This document shows, in pieces, positions 19,225 to 28,632 of a stretch of DNA of 64,000 nucleotides. The notes below the pieces were generated by a model. That model had not been told where the DNA came from, ran no database searches, and saw only the letters and a list, made by a program, of their open reading frames with translations. The DNA is from Echinicola arenosa. GTDB taxonomy: Bacteria; Bacteroidota; Bacteroidia; Cytophagales; Cyclobacteriaceae. The DNA is taken from NCBI RefSeq assembly GCF_014841125.1, contig NZ_JACYTQ010000002.1, positions 496,001 to 560,000 on the forward strand, written 5' to 3'. How positions within the stretch are numbered: the first letter of the stretch is position 1; every line of letters starts with the position of its first letter. A program made the translations under genes and the position numbers.

Positions 19225-20481
19225 ATGAAAAAATCACTACTAACAAAAGCATCTGTACTCTTACTTGCCTCAGCAATAGGCTGCCAAGAAAAGCCAGTAG
19301 AAGTTGACTACACCATTATGAGTGACGAAGAAAGGCTGGAAGCTGCTAAAGAAATAGCTCATGAAACAATCATGGTAGATGGCCATGTCGACTTACCCTA
19401 CAGGATGAAAGTTGGAGGTTTTACCCTGCAAAGGGAAATACTGGACGTTTCTGAAAGAACAGATGGAGGCAACTTTGACTTTCCTCGATCCAAAGAAGGA
19501 GGCCTTGATGCCCCATTTATGTCTATCTACCTTCCTGCAAGGTATCAGGAAATGGGAGGTGCCAAAAATTTGGCTGACTCTTTAATACTGATGACCAAAA
19601 GACTGGCTGATACATGGCCTGAAAAATTTGCCATGGCCTACAGCCCTGACGATATAGAAGCCAATTTTAAAGCAGGGAAAATCTCCCTTCCAATGGGTAT
19701 GGAAAACGGAGCAGGCATTGAGGATGACATTGAAAATGTAGCCTACTTTCATGAAAAAGGTATTCGGTACATCACGCTAACCCACGGCAAAGACAACCTT
19801 ATAGGAGACTCTTCTTATGATACAGCAAGAACACATGGAGGCCTCACTGAATTTGGCAAAGAGGTGGTCAAAGAAATGAACAAGGTGGGTATTATGGTTG
19901 ACATTTCCCATGTTTCAGATGACACTTTTTATGATGTGATGGAGCTGACTGATGTTCCTGTTATAGCATCTCATAGTTCTTGCAGAAAATATACCCCTGG
20001 CTTTGAACGAAACATGGATGATGATATGATCAAGAGACTAGGTGAGGAAAATGGCATTATCATGATCAATTTTGGTGGCAGCTTCATTGATGGAAACTAC
20101 AATGACAGAACAGCCGAGGTCAGAGAACACATCGTAAACTGGCTGGCTCAAAATGAATTCAGCAGAAGCGACTCTGCGGCACAAGCTTACATCGAAAAAT
20201 ACACAGCAGAACATAATGTCTTTCCTGATGTGAAATTGGTAGCTGACCACATTGACCATGTTGTAAGCATTGCAGGCATCGACCATGTTGGTTTCGGCTC
20301 TGACTTTGATGGGGTAGGTGATTCATTGCCTAATGGCTTGAAGGACGTTTCCATGTATCCCAACTTGATTGCAGAATTACTAAAAAGGGGATACAGCAAA
20401 GAGGATATTGAGAAAATTTGCTACAAAAATGTATTCAGAGTTTGGAGAGCGGTTGAAGATGCTGCAACAAAAATGAGCTAA
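19225..20481 (+). CDS. Membrane dipeptidase (peptidase family M19), lipoprotein
   Basis: This is a zinc dipeptidase of the renal dipeptidase family, cleaving dipeptides including D-residue-containing ones. The lipoprotein signal MKKSLLTKASVLLLASAIGC places Cys20 at the membrane anchor. Zinc ligands are visible: His54 and Asp56 in VDGHVDLP, the bridging Glu160 in MGMENG, His229 in VDISHVSD and His250 in IASHSS, with the late Asp in GFGSDFDG. At 418 residues it is full length. It is convergent with the M1 peptidase gene, with a shared terminator between them, and it lies near two SusC/SusD pairs. Together this suggests extracytoplasmic peptide use. Confidence 0.93.
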   Translation: MKKSLLTKASVLLLASAIGCQEKPVEVDYTIMSDEERLEAAKEIAHETIMVDGHVDLPYRMKVGGFTLQREILDVSERTDGGNFDFPRSKEGGLDAPFMSIYLPARYQEMGGAKNLADSLILMTKRLADTWPEKFAMAYSPDDIEANFKAGKISLPMGMENGAGIEDDIENVAYFHEKGIRYITLTHGKDNLIGDSSYDTARTHGGLTEFGKEVVKEMNKVGIMVDISHVSDDTFYDVMELTDVPVIASHSSCRKYTPGFERNMDDDMIKRLGEENGIIMINFGGSFIDGNYNDRTAEVREHIVNWLAQNEFSRSDSAAQAYIEKYTAEHNVFPDVKLVADHIDHVVSIAGIDHVGFGSDFDGVGDSLPNGLKDVSMYPNLIAELLKRGYSKEDIEKICYKNVFRVWRAVEDAATKMS

Positions 20482-20494
20482 TCCCAATCTCGAG

Positions 20495-20526
20495 GTGCTT
20501 TCTGGAATTTCATTTCCAGAAAGCAC
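20495..20526 (+). terminator. Bidirectional terminator between convergent peptidase genes
   Basis: A perfect 13-bp stem, GTGCTTTCTGGAA / TTCCAGAAAGCAC, has a 6-nt loop. It sits 13 bp after the M19 stop and 10 bp before the end of the convergent M1 gene, so it probably serves both. Confidence 0.8.
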
Positions 20527-20536
20527 TTTAATCCCC

Positions 20537-22123
20537 TTACTTATCCAACAAATACCAGCCATTAGGATCCACCACTATTGGCCGATCACTTTTTACTCTT
20601 ACCGCTTCTTTACTTAAAACTACCTTTTCAATCCCTTCCGAAGTTTGAATTTCCATTGGCAAGCTTAAATCAACATTAGTCAATTTAATGTCAAACCTGT
20701 TTTTCCCCTTTGGGTTAATCTTAACTTTTGGAAGGTCAGTTGAATACAGATAAATTTGAAAAAAATCTTCTAAATCTTTTCCGCTGTAATTCTCCACAAA
20801 ATCTATAAAATCTTTTGTATTGACTTGATTTGTATAGGTATAGCGACTATCAACAGCAAAAGCTTTGATCATTGGGAAAAACATCTCATCGCCTAACAAA
20901 AACCTTAATGAATGCATTATATAAGCCCCTTTAGTATAAATATCTCCTTGGTAAGCTTCTTCTGAAGTTTTATTGGGAGTCAGTGCTATTGGCTGTTTGT
21001 TTTCTATACCTCTTGCAGCGGTCAATACATGTTCATGGTAAGCTTCTTCCCCTCCATGTTCAAGGTAAAATAACATATCCCCATAGGAGCATATTCCCTC
21101 ATGTATCCAAAAATCGGCCCAGTCTGAAACGGATATTTTGTTCCCCCACCATTCGTGACCTAATTCATGATGCAACAACCAATCGAAATTTACATCACCC
21201 ACTTGGGTATATTGAAAGTTATTGCCATAGCCATTGATGGTTTGATGCTCCATTCCCAAATAAGGAGTTTCTACTACAGCAATTTTGTCATCTGGAAAAG
21301 GATATGGACCAAAATATTTTTCCTGGGTTATTACACTTCTTTCCAATACTTCCAACAAGCCAGAAGCTTTTGCCTTGTTTTCTTCCAAAACAAATACCTT
21401 CATAGGTATTTCCCTTCCACTTGTTGAACTAAATTTCTTGGACAATTCAAAAAAACGCCCCATCGTGAAATTGATATTGTAATTATTGACAGGATAAGCT
21501 GTTGCCCAATGAAAATAATTATAACCTAAGCCTGTTCCTTGATTTAACAATCTTCCATTTGCAGCTACAAAATACGGGAAGGGAACTTTAAAATACATGT
21601 CCACACCATGAGATGGTTCACTGGAAGGATGATCTAGACAAGGCATAAAAATCTTCGCCCCTTCATGCTGGCAGGAAAGTCCTACCCAATAATTCCCATT
21701 TTGGTCTTTTTCCCAAGTAAAGCCTCCCGACCAAGGAGGATTCTTAGCAACAGGTGGCTTGCCTCTATAATAAATCTTTACACTATTAGCATTCTCTGGG
21801 GGAAGCATATCCAAGACTTTACCATGGTGATTAAAACTTATCTCCTCATCTCCAACCTCCACCTTGGTCACTTGGTAGTTATCGATAAGATTGAGCCTCA
21901 AGGTATCTAATTTCCCTATCCTACGAAAAGTCATCTCCATAGAAGCATTGATACCTTGAATCTTAGGTAAGATCTCAATATCAAGTGAATAATGTATTAC
22001 CTCATATCGCTCTTGAAGCGGATCCATTTTTCCTCCCCATGTCCATTTGTGCTCTTGGGCAACTACCTCAAAAACACCAACAAAAATCATAATTATCGAA
22101 AAAATTAGTTTCATTTTACTCAA
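20537..22123 (-). CDS. M1-family zinc aminopeptidase-like metallopeptidase
   Basis: This is a secreted or periplasmic M1 peptidase that removes N-terminal residues from peptides. It has a signal peptide (residues 1-22), an N-terminal beta domain, and the exopeptidase motif GMEH at 290-293. The zinc site is H319-E320-L-G-H323, with the third ligand Glu342 in WIHEGICSYGD. A catalytic Tyr is probably in KGAYIMHSLR. At 528 residues it is shorter than classic aminopeptidase N because the large C-terminal helical domain is absent. It pairs logically with the convergent M19 dipeptidase. Confidence 0.92.
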   Translation of the reverse strand: MSKMKLIFSIIMIFVGVFEVVAQEHKWTWGGKMDPLQERYEVIHYSLDIEILPKIQGINASMEMTFRRIGKLDTLRLNLIDNYQVTKVEVGDEEISFNHHGKVLDMLPPENANSVKIYYRGKPPVAKNPPWSGGFTWEKDQNGNYWVGLSCQHEGAKIFMPCLDHPSSEPSHGVDMYFKVPFPYFVAANGRLLNQGTGLGYNYFHWATAYPVNNYNINFTMGRFFELSKKFSSTSGREIPMKVFVLEENKAKASGLLEVLERSVITQEKYFGPYPFPDDKIAVVETPYLGMEHQTINGYGNNFQYTQVGDVNFDWLLHHELGHEWWGNKISVSDWADFWIHEGICSYGDMLFYLEHGGEEAYHEHVLTAARGIENKQPIALTPNKTSEEAYQGDIYTKGAYIMHSLRFLLGDEMFFPMIKAFAVDSRYTYTNQVNTKDFIDFVENYSGKDLEDFFQIYLYSTDLPKVKINPKGKNRFDIKLTNVDLSLPMEIQTSEGIEKVVLSKEAVRVKSDRPIVVDPNGWYLLDK

Positions 22124-22333
22124 TCTAGGCTAATCTTTACTGTTTCAAACACTTCAAACATCAATTTACGGACACTCGTACAGAAAATGATGAATATCCT
22201 AAGATTTCACTAAATAAATACTTGAACGGTATATTTATTCTCACCTACTGTTTATCAACACTTTCATATCAAATATTCTATCTACCCTATAAAATCAAAT
22301 CCATTTTATCATATATTTTCTTTATTTAATACA

Positions 22334-22366
22334 TTACTATTTTCTTCTTCAAGAAAAAAATAGTAA
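22334..22366. promoter_or_regulatory. Near-perfect hairpin upstream of the porin/BCCT/USP operon
   Basis: Arms TTACTATTTT and AAAATAGTAA (10 bp) continue inward through one mismatch into TTCTT / AAGAA around a single C. It lies 86 bp upstream of the porin-like gene, in the 328-bp divergent region 22124-22451. There is no T-run on the plus side. It may be an operator or leader hairpin. Nothing else in that region stands out. Confidence 0.4.
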
Positions 22367-22451
22367 ATTGATATGTGTCAAATACAAGCTTGATATTCAA
22401 GTTTAATTTTTGAAATAAGTCTTTTGTTCAAAGCCATAGCGCAATGCCAAA

Positions 22452-23822
22452 ATGTACTATCTGATTAAACCTTATTTCTTTTTTATCTCCTTTTTTGTGG
22501 CTTTAATAATTTCCTCTTCCAGCTACGCAAAATCAACGGATATACTTTTGTCAAAAGATTCTATAGAATCCAAACTGTCAAACTCTTCATTGTTCAGCAA
22601 AGACTACGGAATACATAAATCAAGCCTTGAAAATGTAAGTTCTTTGTATCATCAAACCAAAAAAGACACCTCTTGGCTTAAAATCGGCGGAGCACTTAGA
22701 CTCAATACGATTTATGCTATCTATGAAGGGCAAACTTTCCCACTGGGAACTGACTCAAGAAATGAATGGACTTGGGACACCTGGAGAATCAATGTTGACT
22801 CCTACGCTAACGGATTGCGATTTGCTTTCGAATACAGATTTTATCCCACTTTCAACACCCATTTCATAAAGTATGGTTGGATAGGCTATCGTTTTTCAGA
22901 CCAATACAACTTGCAGTTTGGCATCACCCAAGTACCTTTTGGCTTATTGACCTATGCCTCCCATAGTTGGTGGTTTCAGGCTCCCTATTATTTAGGGCTT
23001 GAAGACGATCATCAGATTGGCTTCAACTTAACCAAGAAATTTGACAAGTGGACTTTTAATCTTGCCTACTTCCCTTTATCTGAACCAAGGGGCACCAATG
23101 ACCCAAAATTTGGTGCATATTCAAGCGCAAGGTATTCCTATGATGTGGTGCCCATAGAGGGCAATAATAACATCGAAAGGAACCAAATCAACCTTAGAAC
23201 CACCTATCAACTTCACGGTACCGAGTTAGGTATTTCGGTACAACAAATGGAAATTTATAACCAATCTTCCAAAAACAAAGGACATCAGTGGGCTACTGCC
23301 TTGCATGCAGAATGGGCCAAATCCAAATGGAACCTAAAATCTGAAATCATATACTATCATTATACCAACGTTGAAAATGATGCAGGTGCTGACCTGAGTA
23401 GCGTCCAAATGGGTGCCTATGGATTCGGGACATATGACGTGGCATCAGAAGCCTTACTTTATGTCATAGGAATAGCTTATGATATCCCAGTAAAATGGGG
23501 CCCCATATCAAACATACAAGTATATAATGATTACAGCTATGTTCAAAAAGCAGGAAAAACCCTAATAAACGGAATGCAACAGCAATTTCAGGACACCCAA
23601 CAAAATGTACTTGGGGCCTTAATCTCGGCTGGTAAGATTTACACTTACTTTGACTTTGCATCAGGCTATAACCACCCTTGGATCAGTGACTCTTTTGGGG
23701 GAAATGCTTTGGGTGCAGGACGTGGTGTAAGTTACCAAGAGCCAATTTCAGATAATAACCCGATAGACCGTTCCCCATACTGGAACACACGAATCAATAT
23801 TAATCTAGGCTATTACTTCTAA
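22452..23822 (+). CDS. Porin-like outer-membrane beta-barrel protein, unassigned family
   Basis: I do not recognise a named family with certainty. The protein has 456 residues, an N-terminal hydrophobic signal (about 1-27, ending SSSYA), then alternating amphipathic strands rich in Trp, Tyr and Phe (for example FAFEYRFYPTFNTHF, YNLQFGITQVPFGLL). It ends INLGYYF, with a C-terminal aromatic typical of outer-membrane barrels. It resembles phosphate-selective-porin-like (O/P) proteins in style. It lies 10 bp before a BCCT transporter gene. I infer that it is the outer-membrane entry port for the BCCT substrate. Confidence 0.7.
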   Translation: MYYLIKPYFFFISFFVALIISSSSYAKSTDILLSKDSIESKLSNSSLFSKDYGIHKSSLENVSSLYHQTKKDTSWLKIGGALRLNTIYAIYEGQTFPLGTDSRNEWTWDTWRINVDSYANGLRFAFEYRFYPTFNTHFIKYGWIGYRFSDQYNLQFGITQVPFGLLTYASHSWWFQAPYYLGLEDDHQIGFNLTKKFDKWTFNLAYFPLSEPRGTNDPKFGAYSSARYSYDVVPIEGNNNIERNQINLRTTYQLHGTELGISVQQMEIYNQSSKNKGHQWATALHAEWAKSKWNLKSEIIYYHYTNVENDAGADLSSVQMGAYGFGTYDVASEALLYVIGIAYDIPVKWGPISNIQVYNDYSYVQKAGKTLINGMQQQFQDTQQNVLGALISAGKIYTYFDFASGYNHPWISDSFGGNALGAGRGVSYQEPISDNNPIDRSPYWNTRININLGYYF

Positions 23823-23832
23823 AAGCATAATT

Positions 23833-25422
23833 ATGAACAATAAATATTTTGATGTACATGCACCTGTATTCTGGCCTGCCACTGTTCTGATCATTGCCTT
23901 TATCGCCATAACGATCATTGTGGGGGAACCAATGGAAAATATTTTCGACCAAATTCAGGTTTTCATTACAGACAAAACCGGCTGGCTCTTTATCATTTCA
24001 GTAAATGCTTTTATCGTATTTTGCTTCTATCTTGGATTCAGCAAATTTGGCAACATTAAACTTGGAGGTAAAAATGCAGAAACGGAATTCTCGACCTCCG
24101 CTTGGTTTGCTATGTTATTCAGCGCAGGGATGGGAATTGGCCTACTTTTTTGGGGCGTGGCCGAACCAGTTTCCCATTACTCAAAGCCTCCATATGGAGA
24201 GCCATTTTCAGTAGCTTCTGCAGAAAGGGCCATGAACCTTACTTTCCTTCATTGGGGTTTCCATGCTTGGGCGATTTATGCTATCGTAGCTTTGGCATTG
24301 GCCTTTTTTACTTACAACAGAAAATTACCCTTGACCATACGTTCGATATTCTATCCAATCTTGGGAGATAGAATTCATGGATGGATAGGTGACGTCATCG
24401 ATGTCATGGCAGTCTTGGCAACTCTATTTGGCTTAGCCACGTCCTTGGGCTTTGGTGTTCAACAAGTCAATGGGGGATTATCCTATCTATTTGGAATCCC
24501 TGTATCTACTACAATCCAAGTTTTACTCATTACGGGCATTACCATTGTGGCTACATTCTCTGTCTTTTCTGGAATTGATAAAGGGGTGAAATTTTTAAGT
24601 GAATGGAATGTTAGGATTGCTGCCATCATGCTGATTTTTGTTTTGATTGTTGGACCTACCCTTTTTATTTTCAGAAGCCTGATACAAAACTTAGGAAACT
24701 ACATCAACCAAATCATACAAGTCTCCACATGGACAGAAGCATATCGCGACAATGGATGGCAAGGTTCCTGGACTATCTTTTACTGGGCCTGGTGGGTTTC
24801 ATGGTCACCTTTTGTTGGGATGTTCATCGCCCGGGTTTCAAGAGGAAGAACCATTAGGGAATTTATCTTTGGCGTTCTATTAGTACCTGCCTTGCTCACT
24901 TTTGTATGGTTAACTGCTATGGGAGGAAGCGCTATTTTCATGGACATGCAAAATGAAGGACATCAACTTGCCAAAGACATTGTAGCTGACGAATCTACTG
25001 CCCTATTTGTATTTCTGCATGAATTTCCATTGAGAACTATTGGATCAGCCGTGGGAGTGCTGTTGGTGATCAGTTTTTTCGTCACCTCCTCAGACTCGGG
25101 CTCATTGGTTATTGATAGCATTACGGCCGGTGGAAAGTTAGACGCCCCAGTTGGTCAAAGGATATTTTGGGCCATTTCAGAAGGGGCTGTAGCCGCGGTC
25201 CTACTAATAGGAGGTGGGCTTTCAGCCTTGCAAACAGCAGCCATAACCACAGGCCTTCCATTTCTAGTGGTTTTACTCATCATGATGTATAGCCTGTACA
25301 AAGGCCTGCAAAATGAATACGCTAGAAATGAAGCACTTAAAAAAGACCTAGATAAAAAATCCTACGAAAAAAATCTAGCACAAATAGTGCAAAAGAACAT
25401 TCAAAAAAATAAGTCGAAATGA
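23833..25422 (+). CDS. BCCT-family (betaine/carnitine/choline) transporter
   Basis: This is a cytoplasmic-membrane, ion-coupled secondary transporter for quaternary-ammonium compounds such as glycine betaine or choline. About 12 membrane segments are visible. The family signature GMGIGLLFWGVAEP lies at about 99-112, and the Trp box FYWAWWVSW at about 317-325 provides the aromatic cage (W319, W321, W322, W325). The GMGIG form is the one typical of sodium-coupled betaine carriers. The last about 40 residues are a charged cytoplasmic tail, as in osmosensing members. It overlaps the USP gene by 4 bp (ATGA) and follows a porin-like gene, so the operon probably serves osmoprotectant uptake. Confidence 0.94.
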   Translation: MNNKYFDVHAPVFWPATVLIIAFIAITIIVGEPMENIFDQIQVFITDKTGWLFIISVNAFIVFCFYLGFSKFGNIKLGGKNAETEFSTSAWFAMLFSAGMGIGLLFWGVAEPVSHYSKPPYGEPFSVASAERAMNLTFLHWGFHAWAIYAIVALALAFFTYNRKLPLTIRSIFYPILGDRIHGWIGDVIDVMAVLATLFGLATSLGFGVQQVNGGLSYLFGIPVSTTIQVLLITGITIVATFSVFSGIDKGVKFLSEWNVRIAAIMLIFVLIVGPTLFIFRSLIQNLGNYINQIIQVSTWTEAYRDNGWQGSWTIFYWAWWVSWSPFVGMFIARVSRGRTIREFIFGVLLVPALLTFVWLTAMGGSAIFMDMQNEGHQLAKDIVADESTALFVFLHEFPLRTIGSAVGVLLVISFFVTSSDSGSLVIDSITAGGKLDAPVGQRIFWAISEGAVAAVLLIGGGLSALQTAAITTGLPFLVVLLIMMYSLYKGLQNEYARNEALKKDLDKKSYEKNLAQIVQKNIQKNKSK

Positions 25423-26279
25423 AAAAAATAAGACATATCGCCTTGTGTCTGGACCTCACGGAGATGGACAACTTGCTGCTTTCTTATGTAAAGCGATTAG
25501 ATGATTATTTTGAATTTGATTCACTCACCTTGCTTCACTTAATAGAAATCGAAGAGCTACCTTCTGAAATCAATTCTATAGTTCCTGAATTAGGAAAATC
25601 GATAGAAGAAGTTATCCAAAACGAGCTATCCGAAAAAGCCGAAACTTATTTTGGCAAAGACAATGAAAACATCAGGTTCCATATTCATCAAGGAGGAGAC
25701 GTAGAAACATTTGCTTCATATATGGACAAAGAAGATTTTGGACTTGTGATCTTAGGAAAAAAAAGCGCCTATTTAGGCTCTGGAATATTGAGTGGAAAAA
25801 TCGTCAGACTGATTAACTGTAATACGTTATTTGTTCCGGAAATCACGAATCCAAACTTTGAAAACGTAGTGATTACCTTGGACTTCAGCTCATATTCGGA
25901 CAAAGTCATTAATATTGGACTTAATTTGAAAAATATAATCAATAGTTCTCTTCACCCAGTACACGTCATCAAATCAGGTGTTCAATATTTCCCCTACATC
26001 AAAAACTTCAACAAATATGCTCAAGAATTGGAAAACGAAGCTAAAAAGCAATACAAGCGTTTTCAAAAAAAGCATCATCTTTCAGAAGAAATCACCTTAT
26101 TAAAAGATAGCGACTTACACATCAGCAAATTAATTTATAATTATGCTGTTCGAGAATCTGCTAACTTAATCATTGCAGGCAACAAAGGGAAAAAGGATGA
26201 AGGTGACCTATTGATTGGAAGTATAGCCGAACAATTGATTGCTCATGACAAAAACCTCCCTGTGCTTATTGTGAAATAA
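25419..26279 (+). CDS. Tandem universal stress protein (two USP domains)
   Basis: This is a cytoplasmic protein of 286 residues with two Usp folds, at about 3-140 and 150-286. The first domain contains VILGKKSAYLGSG, and the second ends in ANLIIAGNKGKKDEGDLLIGSIAEQLI, resembling the G-x2-G-x9-G-S/T nucleotide loop in degenerate form. Translational coupling to the BCCT gene by ATGA overlap suggests it modulates or responds to that transporter; USP domains fused or linked to transporters are known in other osmolyte systems. The ligand is unknown. Confidence 0.85.
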   Translation: MKKIRHIALCLDLTEMDNLLLSYVKRLDDYFEFDSLTLLHLIEIEELPSEINSIVPELGKSIEEVIQNELSEKAETYFGKDNENIRFHIHQGGDVETFASYMDKEDFGLVILGKKSAYLGSGILSGKIVRLINCNTLFVPEITNPNFENVVITLDFSSYSDKVINIGLNLKNIINSSLHPVHVIKSGVQYFPYIKNFNKYAQELENEAKKQYKRFQKKHHLSEEITLLKDSDLHISKLIYNYAVRESANLIIAGNKGKKDEGDLLIGSIAEQLIAHDKNLPVLIVK

Positions 26280-26290
26280 TTCCAACAAAA

Positions 26291-26314
26291 ATCCCCAGCT
26301 AAAAAGCCGGGGAT
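26291..26314 (-). terminator. Terminator after the UPF0158-like gene
   Basis: ATCCCC and GC pair with GC and GGGGAT around a TAAAAA loop, with one mismatch in the stem. On the minus strand it is followed by a T-run (complement of bases 26286-26290). It lies 12 bp after the stop at 26326 and also sits close behind the opposing USP gene. Confidence 0.7.
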
Positions 26315-26325
26315 GCCATCAAAAT

Positions 26326-26766
26326 TTATTCTTCTAAAGTATTATAGCTATCGACTTGCTCCATTACCCAATCTTTGTATTTTTGGAGACGGTAATCTAG
26401 CCACTTTTGCCTGTATTTTTTTGATTCCTCAATTAAAAAAGTGAATCTCTCCATGGCCTTACTTTTGGTCAGGGCGTCGTATAAATCTTCCTGAAAAGAT
26501 TTATTTTCCACAAACTGCTCTGTAAACTGATCCATGACCAACGATTCTTGAGCAGGCTCCATTTTCACGAATTCCGCAAAATTCATTGGATCAGAATCTA
26601 TCTCATCCAACAAATCTTCCTCCTCAGGTGTAAGATCTTCATTAAAATTATCCTCTTCATCTGGAAGATGATGAATAATTTTTTTGTCTTCTTGGTAATA
26701 ACAAACCTTGCCTTTAAGTAAATAACCGGCTATTGTAACAATTTCTTTTTCAGATAGGGTAAGCAT
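26326..26766 (-). CDS. Small acidic UPF0158-like protein, function unknown
   Basis: This is a 146-residue soluble protein with no signal peptide. The N-terminal helix (LSEKEIVTIAGYLL) is followed by a very acidic stretch (about 35-60) and a helical C-terminus in which FLIEESKKYRQKWLDYRLQKYKDW resembles the Trp-rich ending of UPF0158 proteins (PF03682). I assign the family by recall and only moderately. It is a single gene between a terminator and the PAS sensor gene. No function is proposed. Confidence 0.6.
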   Translation of the reverse strand: MLTLSEKEIVTIAGYLLKGKVCYYQEDKKIIHHLPDEEDNFNEDLTPEEEDLLDEIDSDPMNFAEFVKMEPAQESLVMDQFTEQFVENKSFQEDLYDALTKSKAMERFTFLIEESKKYRQKWLDYRLQKYKDWVMEQVDSYNTLEE

Positions 26767-26879
26767 TGCTTTGTTTATATAATCAAAATCTATTGAAAAA
26801 TAAGGAACCCTTTATAAAAATCAAATAACCTCCTTTTAAATAAAAAAAATAATGTGAAAATCAGTCAAAAAAACCTTCA

Positions 26880-28565
26880 TTACCCCTTCACTTTTTCGGC
26901 TTTCTTTACGATTCGCCGAATCACCTCATCCAGCTCAACACAAGAACTGCTGATCAACTCAACGGCTTCATCTTCTTTCATCAGTTGAAGCCCATGTTCC
27001 TGGAGTAAATTACATACAGCCATTAATCTAGCCAAAGGAGCCCTTACTTCATGAGACTGCATCCAGGTAATTTCACACAACTCTGTGTTTTGCCTTTCTA
27101 TTTTATCTATGTAAGACCTGATGTGTGTAATATCCTGCATCGCTCCTACCATCCGGTAAGGCTTGCCATTCACATCTTTAATTAAGTACCCTTTATCCAA
27201 AACATAAGCATACTCTCCACATCTCTTCTGGAAACGGTACTCTTGCTCCCATCGTACATCCGACTGTCTTTCAACAAAATCTTTTATAAAAGAAACAATT
27301 TTTTCCCTATCATCTGGGTGCAACCTCTTTTCCCAATGATCGATTGAGCTTACCCCTCCACTCAGTTTGTGGCCAAATAAATGCGAATAACTATCTCCCC
27401 AATAAACCACTCCACCTTCTATATCCCATTCCCAAATTGCCTCATTGGAAGCTTTGGAAACATATTTGAATCTTTTGTTAATAATATCAATAGTTTCATT
27501 GGCATGGATCAACTCAGTAATATCATTTAAATGAATGATTAGACCATGATTCTTACTTCCTTCTTGAATGATATGGGCTGTGACCATTACATACTTTATT
27601 TGTCCCCTCATTGCCTTAAATGAAAACTTAAAATTATTCACCCGTTCGCCTAGTCGTGCTTTCTCCACCACCTCTATATAGAACTTTTGATAATCACTTT
27701 CTGAGTAAAATACCTCTCTCATATTTGGAAAATTATCCAATCTCCCAAAAGGGAACATCTGATGTGAAGCAGGATTGGCATAAATTACTTCATCCTCAAT
27801 GGACAAGACCATAACCCCATGATTTAAGCTTTTGAGTATCTTCTTTGAGTCCAAAGACCTTGTAACATCAAACAACTTATACTTCCCCAAAGCCAGTATG
27901 GAACTGAAAGTAAAAATCGATAGTAAAAAAGAAGTCATAGGAATTTCTTTTAAGCCCAAAGAAGGCAGCATTACTTGTGTTACCCCACCAATGATTAATG
28001 GTGCCAATCCTCCTAATGCTAAAACCTTATATTGCTTTCGCTTATTAGCAGAACCTTCCTTATTGAATGAAGAAACCACTAGTATACTTAAACCTAGAAA
28101 AGATTGGAAAAAAATCCATATCCGCTGAACCAAATCCGTGGTATTTGGCCTGACATTGACAACATAACCCCAAAAGCCTTGGTAACTTACTTCAAATGTC
28201 GTAGGGTCAGCCTGATGAAAAACATAGAATACTATACTAGGTCCATATACAATAAGATAACTGACTCGATGGTTAAATAATTTTTTTTCTGTGAGGATAC
28301 AAACAAAATGAAACAATAAAGAACTGATCATCATCCATCCAATACTGAAAAGTTCAAACACAAATCTGGCCGAACTTTCACTTATTCCTACTCTAAGTAA
28401 AAAATCTTGAGACTGCCAAAAAATCAAAGCAAGGATAAACATGGAAAACACATTGGTCTCGCGGCGCTTGGGCATCCAAAACAGGATGTAAGCCAAAATC
28501 CCCACATTGAAAAACACTGGTAAAGCCCCAATAGTTACATACATCCAATTTATACCCTGAAACAT
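26880..28565 (-). CDS. Membrane PAS sensor ending just after a histidine-kinase H-box (no ATPase domain)
   Basis: The frame is open to 28637. I chose the ATG at 28565 because a good promoter lies at 28600-28632, inside the longer frame. The N-terminal half has about seven hydrophobic segments (histidine-kinase N-terminal 7TM type). Two PAS domains follow, at about 265-385 and 390-510, the second with WEWDIEGGVVYWGDSY and a PAC-like GAMQDITHI. Next comes the dimerization/phosphoacceptor helix SHEVRAPLARLM. The protein stops 57 residues after that His, so the HATPase_c domain with its N and G boxes is absent. No ATPase-domain gene follows. It may act as an accessory or dimerization partner, or as a non-kinase sensor. 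Confidence 0.85.
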   Translation of the reverse strand: MFQGINWMYVTIGALPVFFNVGILAYILFWMPKRRETNVFSMFILALIFWQSQDFLLRVGISESSARFVFELFSIGWMMISSLLFHFVCILTEKKLFNHRVSYLIVYGPSIVFYVFHQADPTTFEVSYQGFWGYVVNVRPNTTDLVQRIWIFFQSFLGLSILVVSSFNKEGSANKRKQYKVLALGGLAPLIIGGVTQVMLPSLGLKEIPMTSFLLSIFTFSSILALGKYKLFDVTRSLDSKKILKSLNHGVMVLSIEDEVIYANPASHQMFPFGRLDNFPNMREVFYSESDYQKFYIEVVEKARLGERVNNFKFSFKAMRGQIKYVMVTAHIIQEGSKNHGLIIHLNDITELIHANETIDIINKRFKYVSKASNEAIWEWDIEGGVVYWGDSYSHLFGHKLSGGVSSIDHWEKRLHPDDREKIVSFIKDFVERQSDVRWEQEYRFQKRCGEYAYVLDKGYLIKDVNGKPYRMVGAMQDITHIRSYIDKIERQNTELCEITWMQSHEVRAPLARLMAVCNLLQEHGLQLMKEDEAVELISSSCVELDEVIRRIVKKAEKVKG

Positions 28566-28599
28566 AATCGCTATATGAAAATTAAAAAACTGTAATAGC

Positions 28600-28632
28600 C
28601 AAACATATATCAACTCCAATTTAGCTATACAA
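28600..28632 (-). promoter_or_regulatory. Bacteroidota-type promoter of the PAS sensor gene
   Basis: On the minus strand TATGTTTG (28607-28600) matches TAnnTTTG exactly, with TTG 22 bp further upstream (28632-28630). Transcription would start about 28 bp before the ATG at 28565, which supports that start over the longer frame. Confidence 0.5.
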
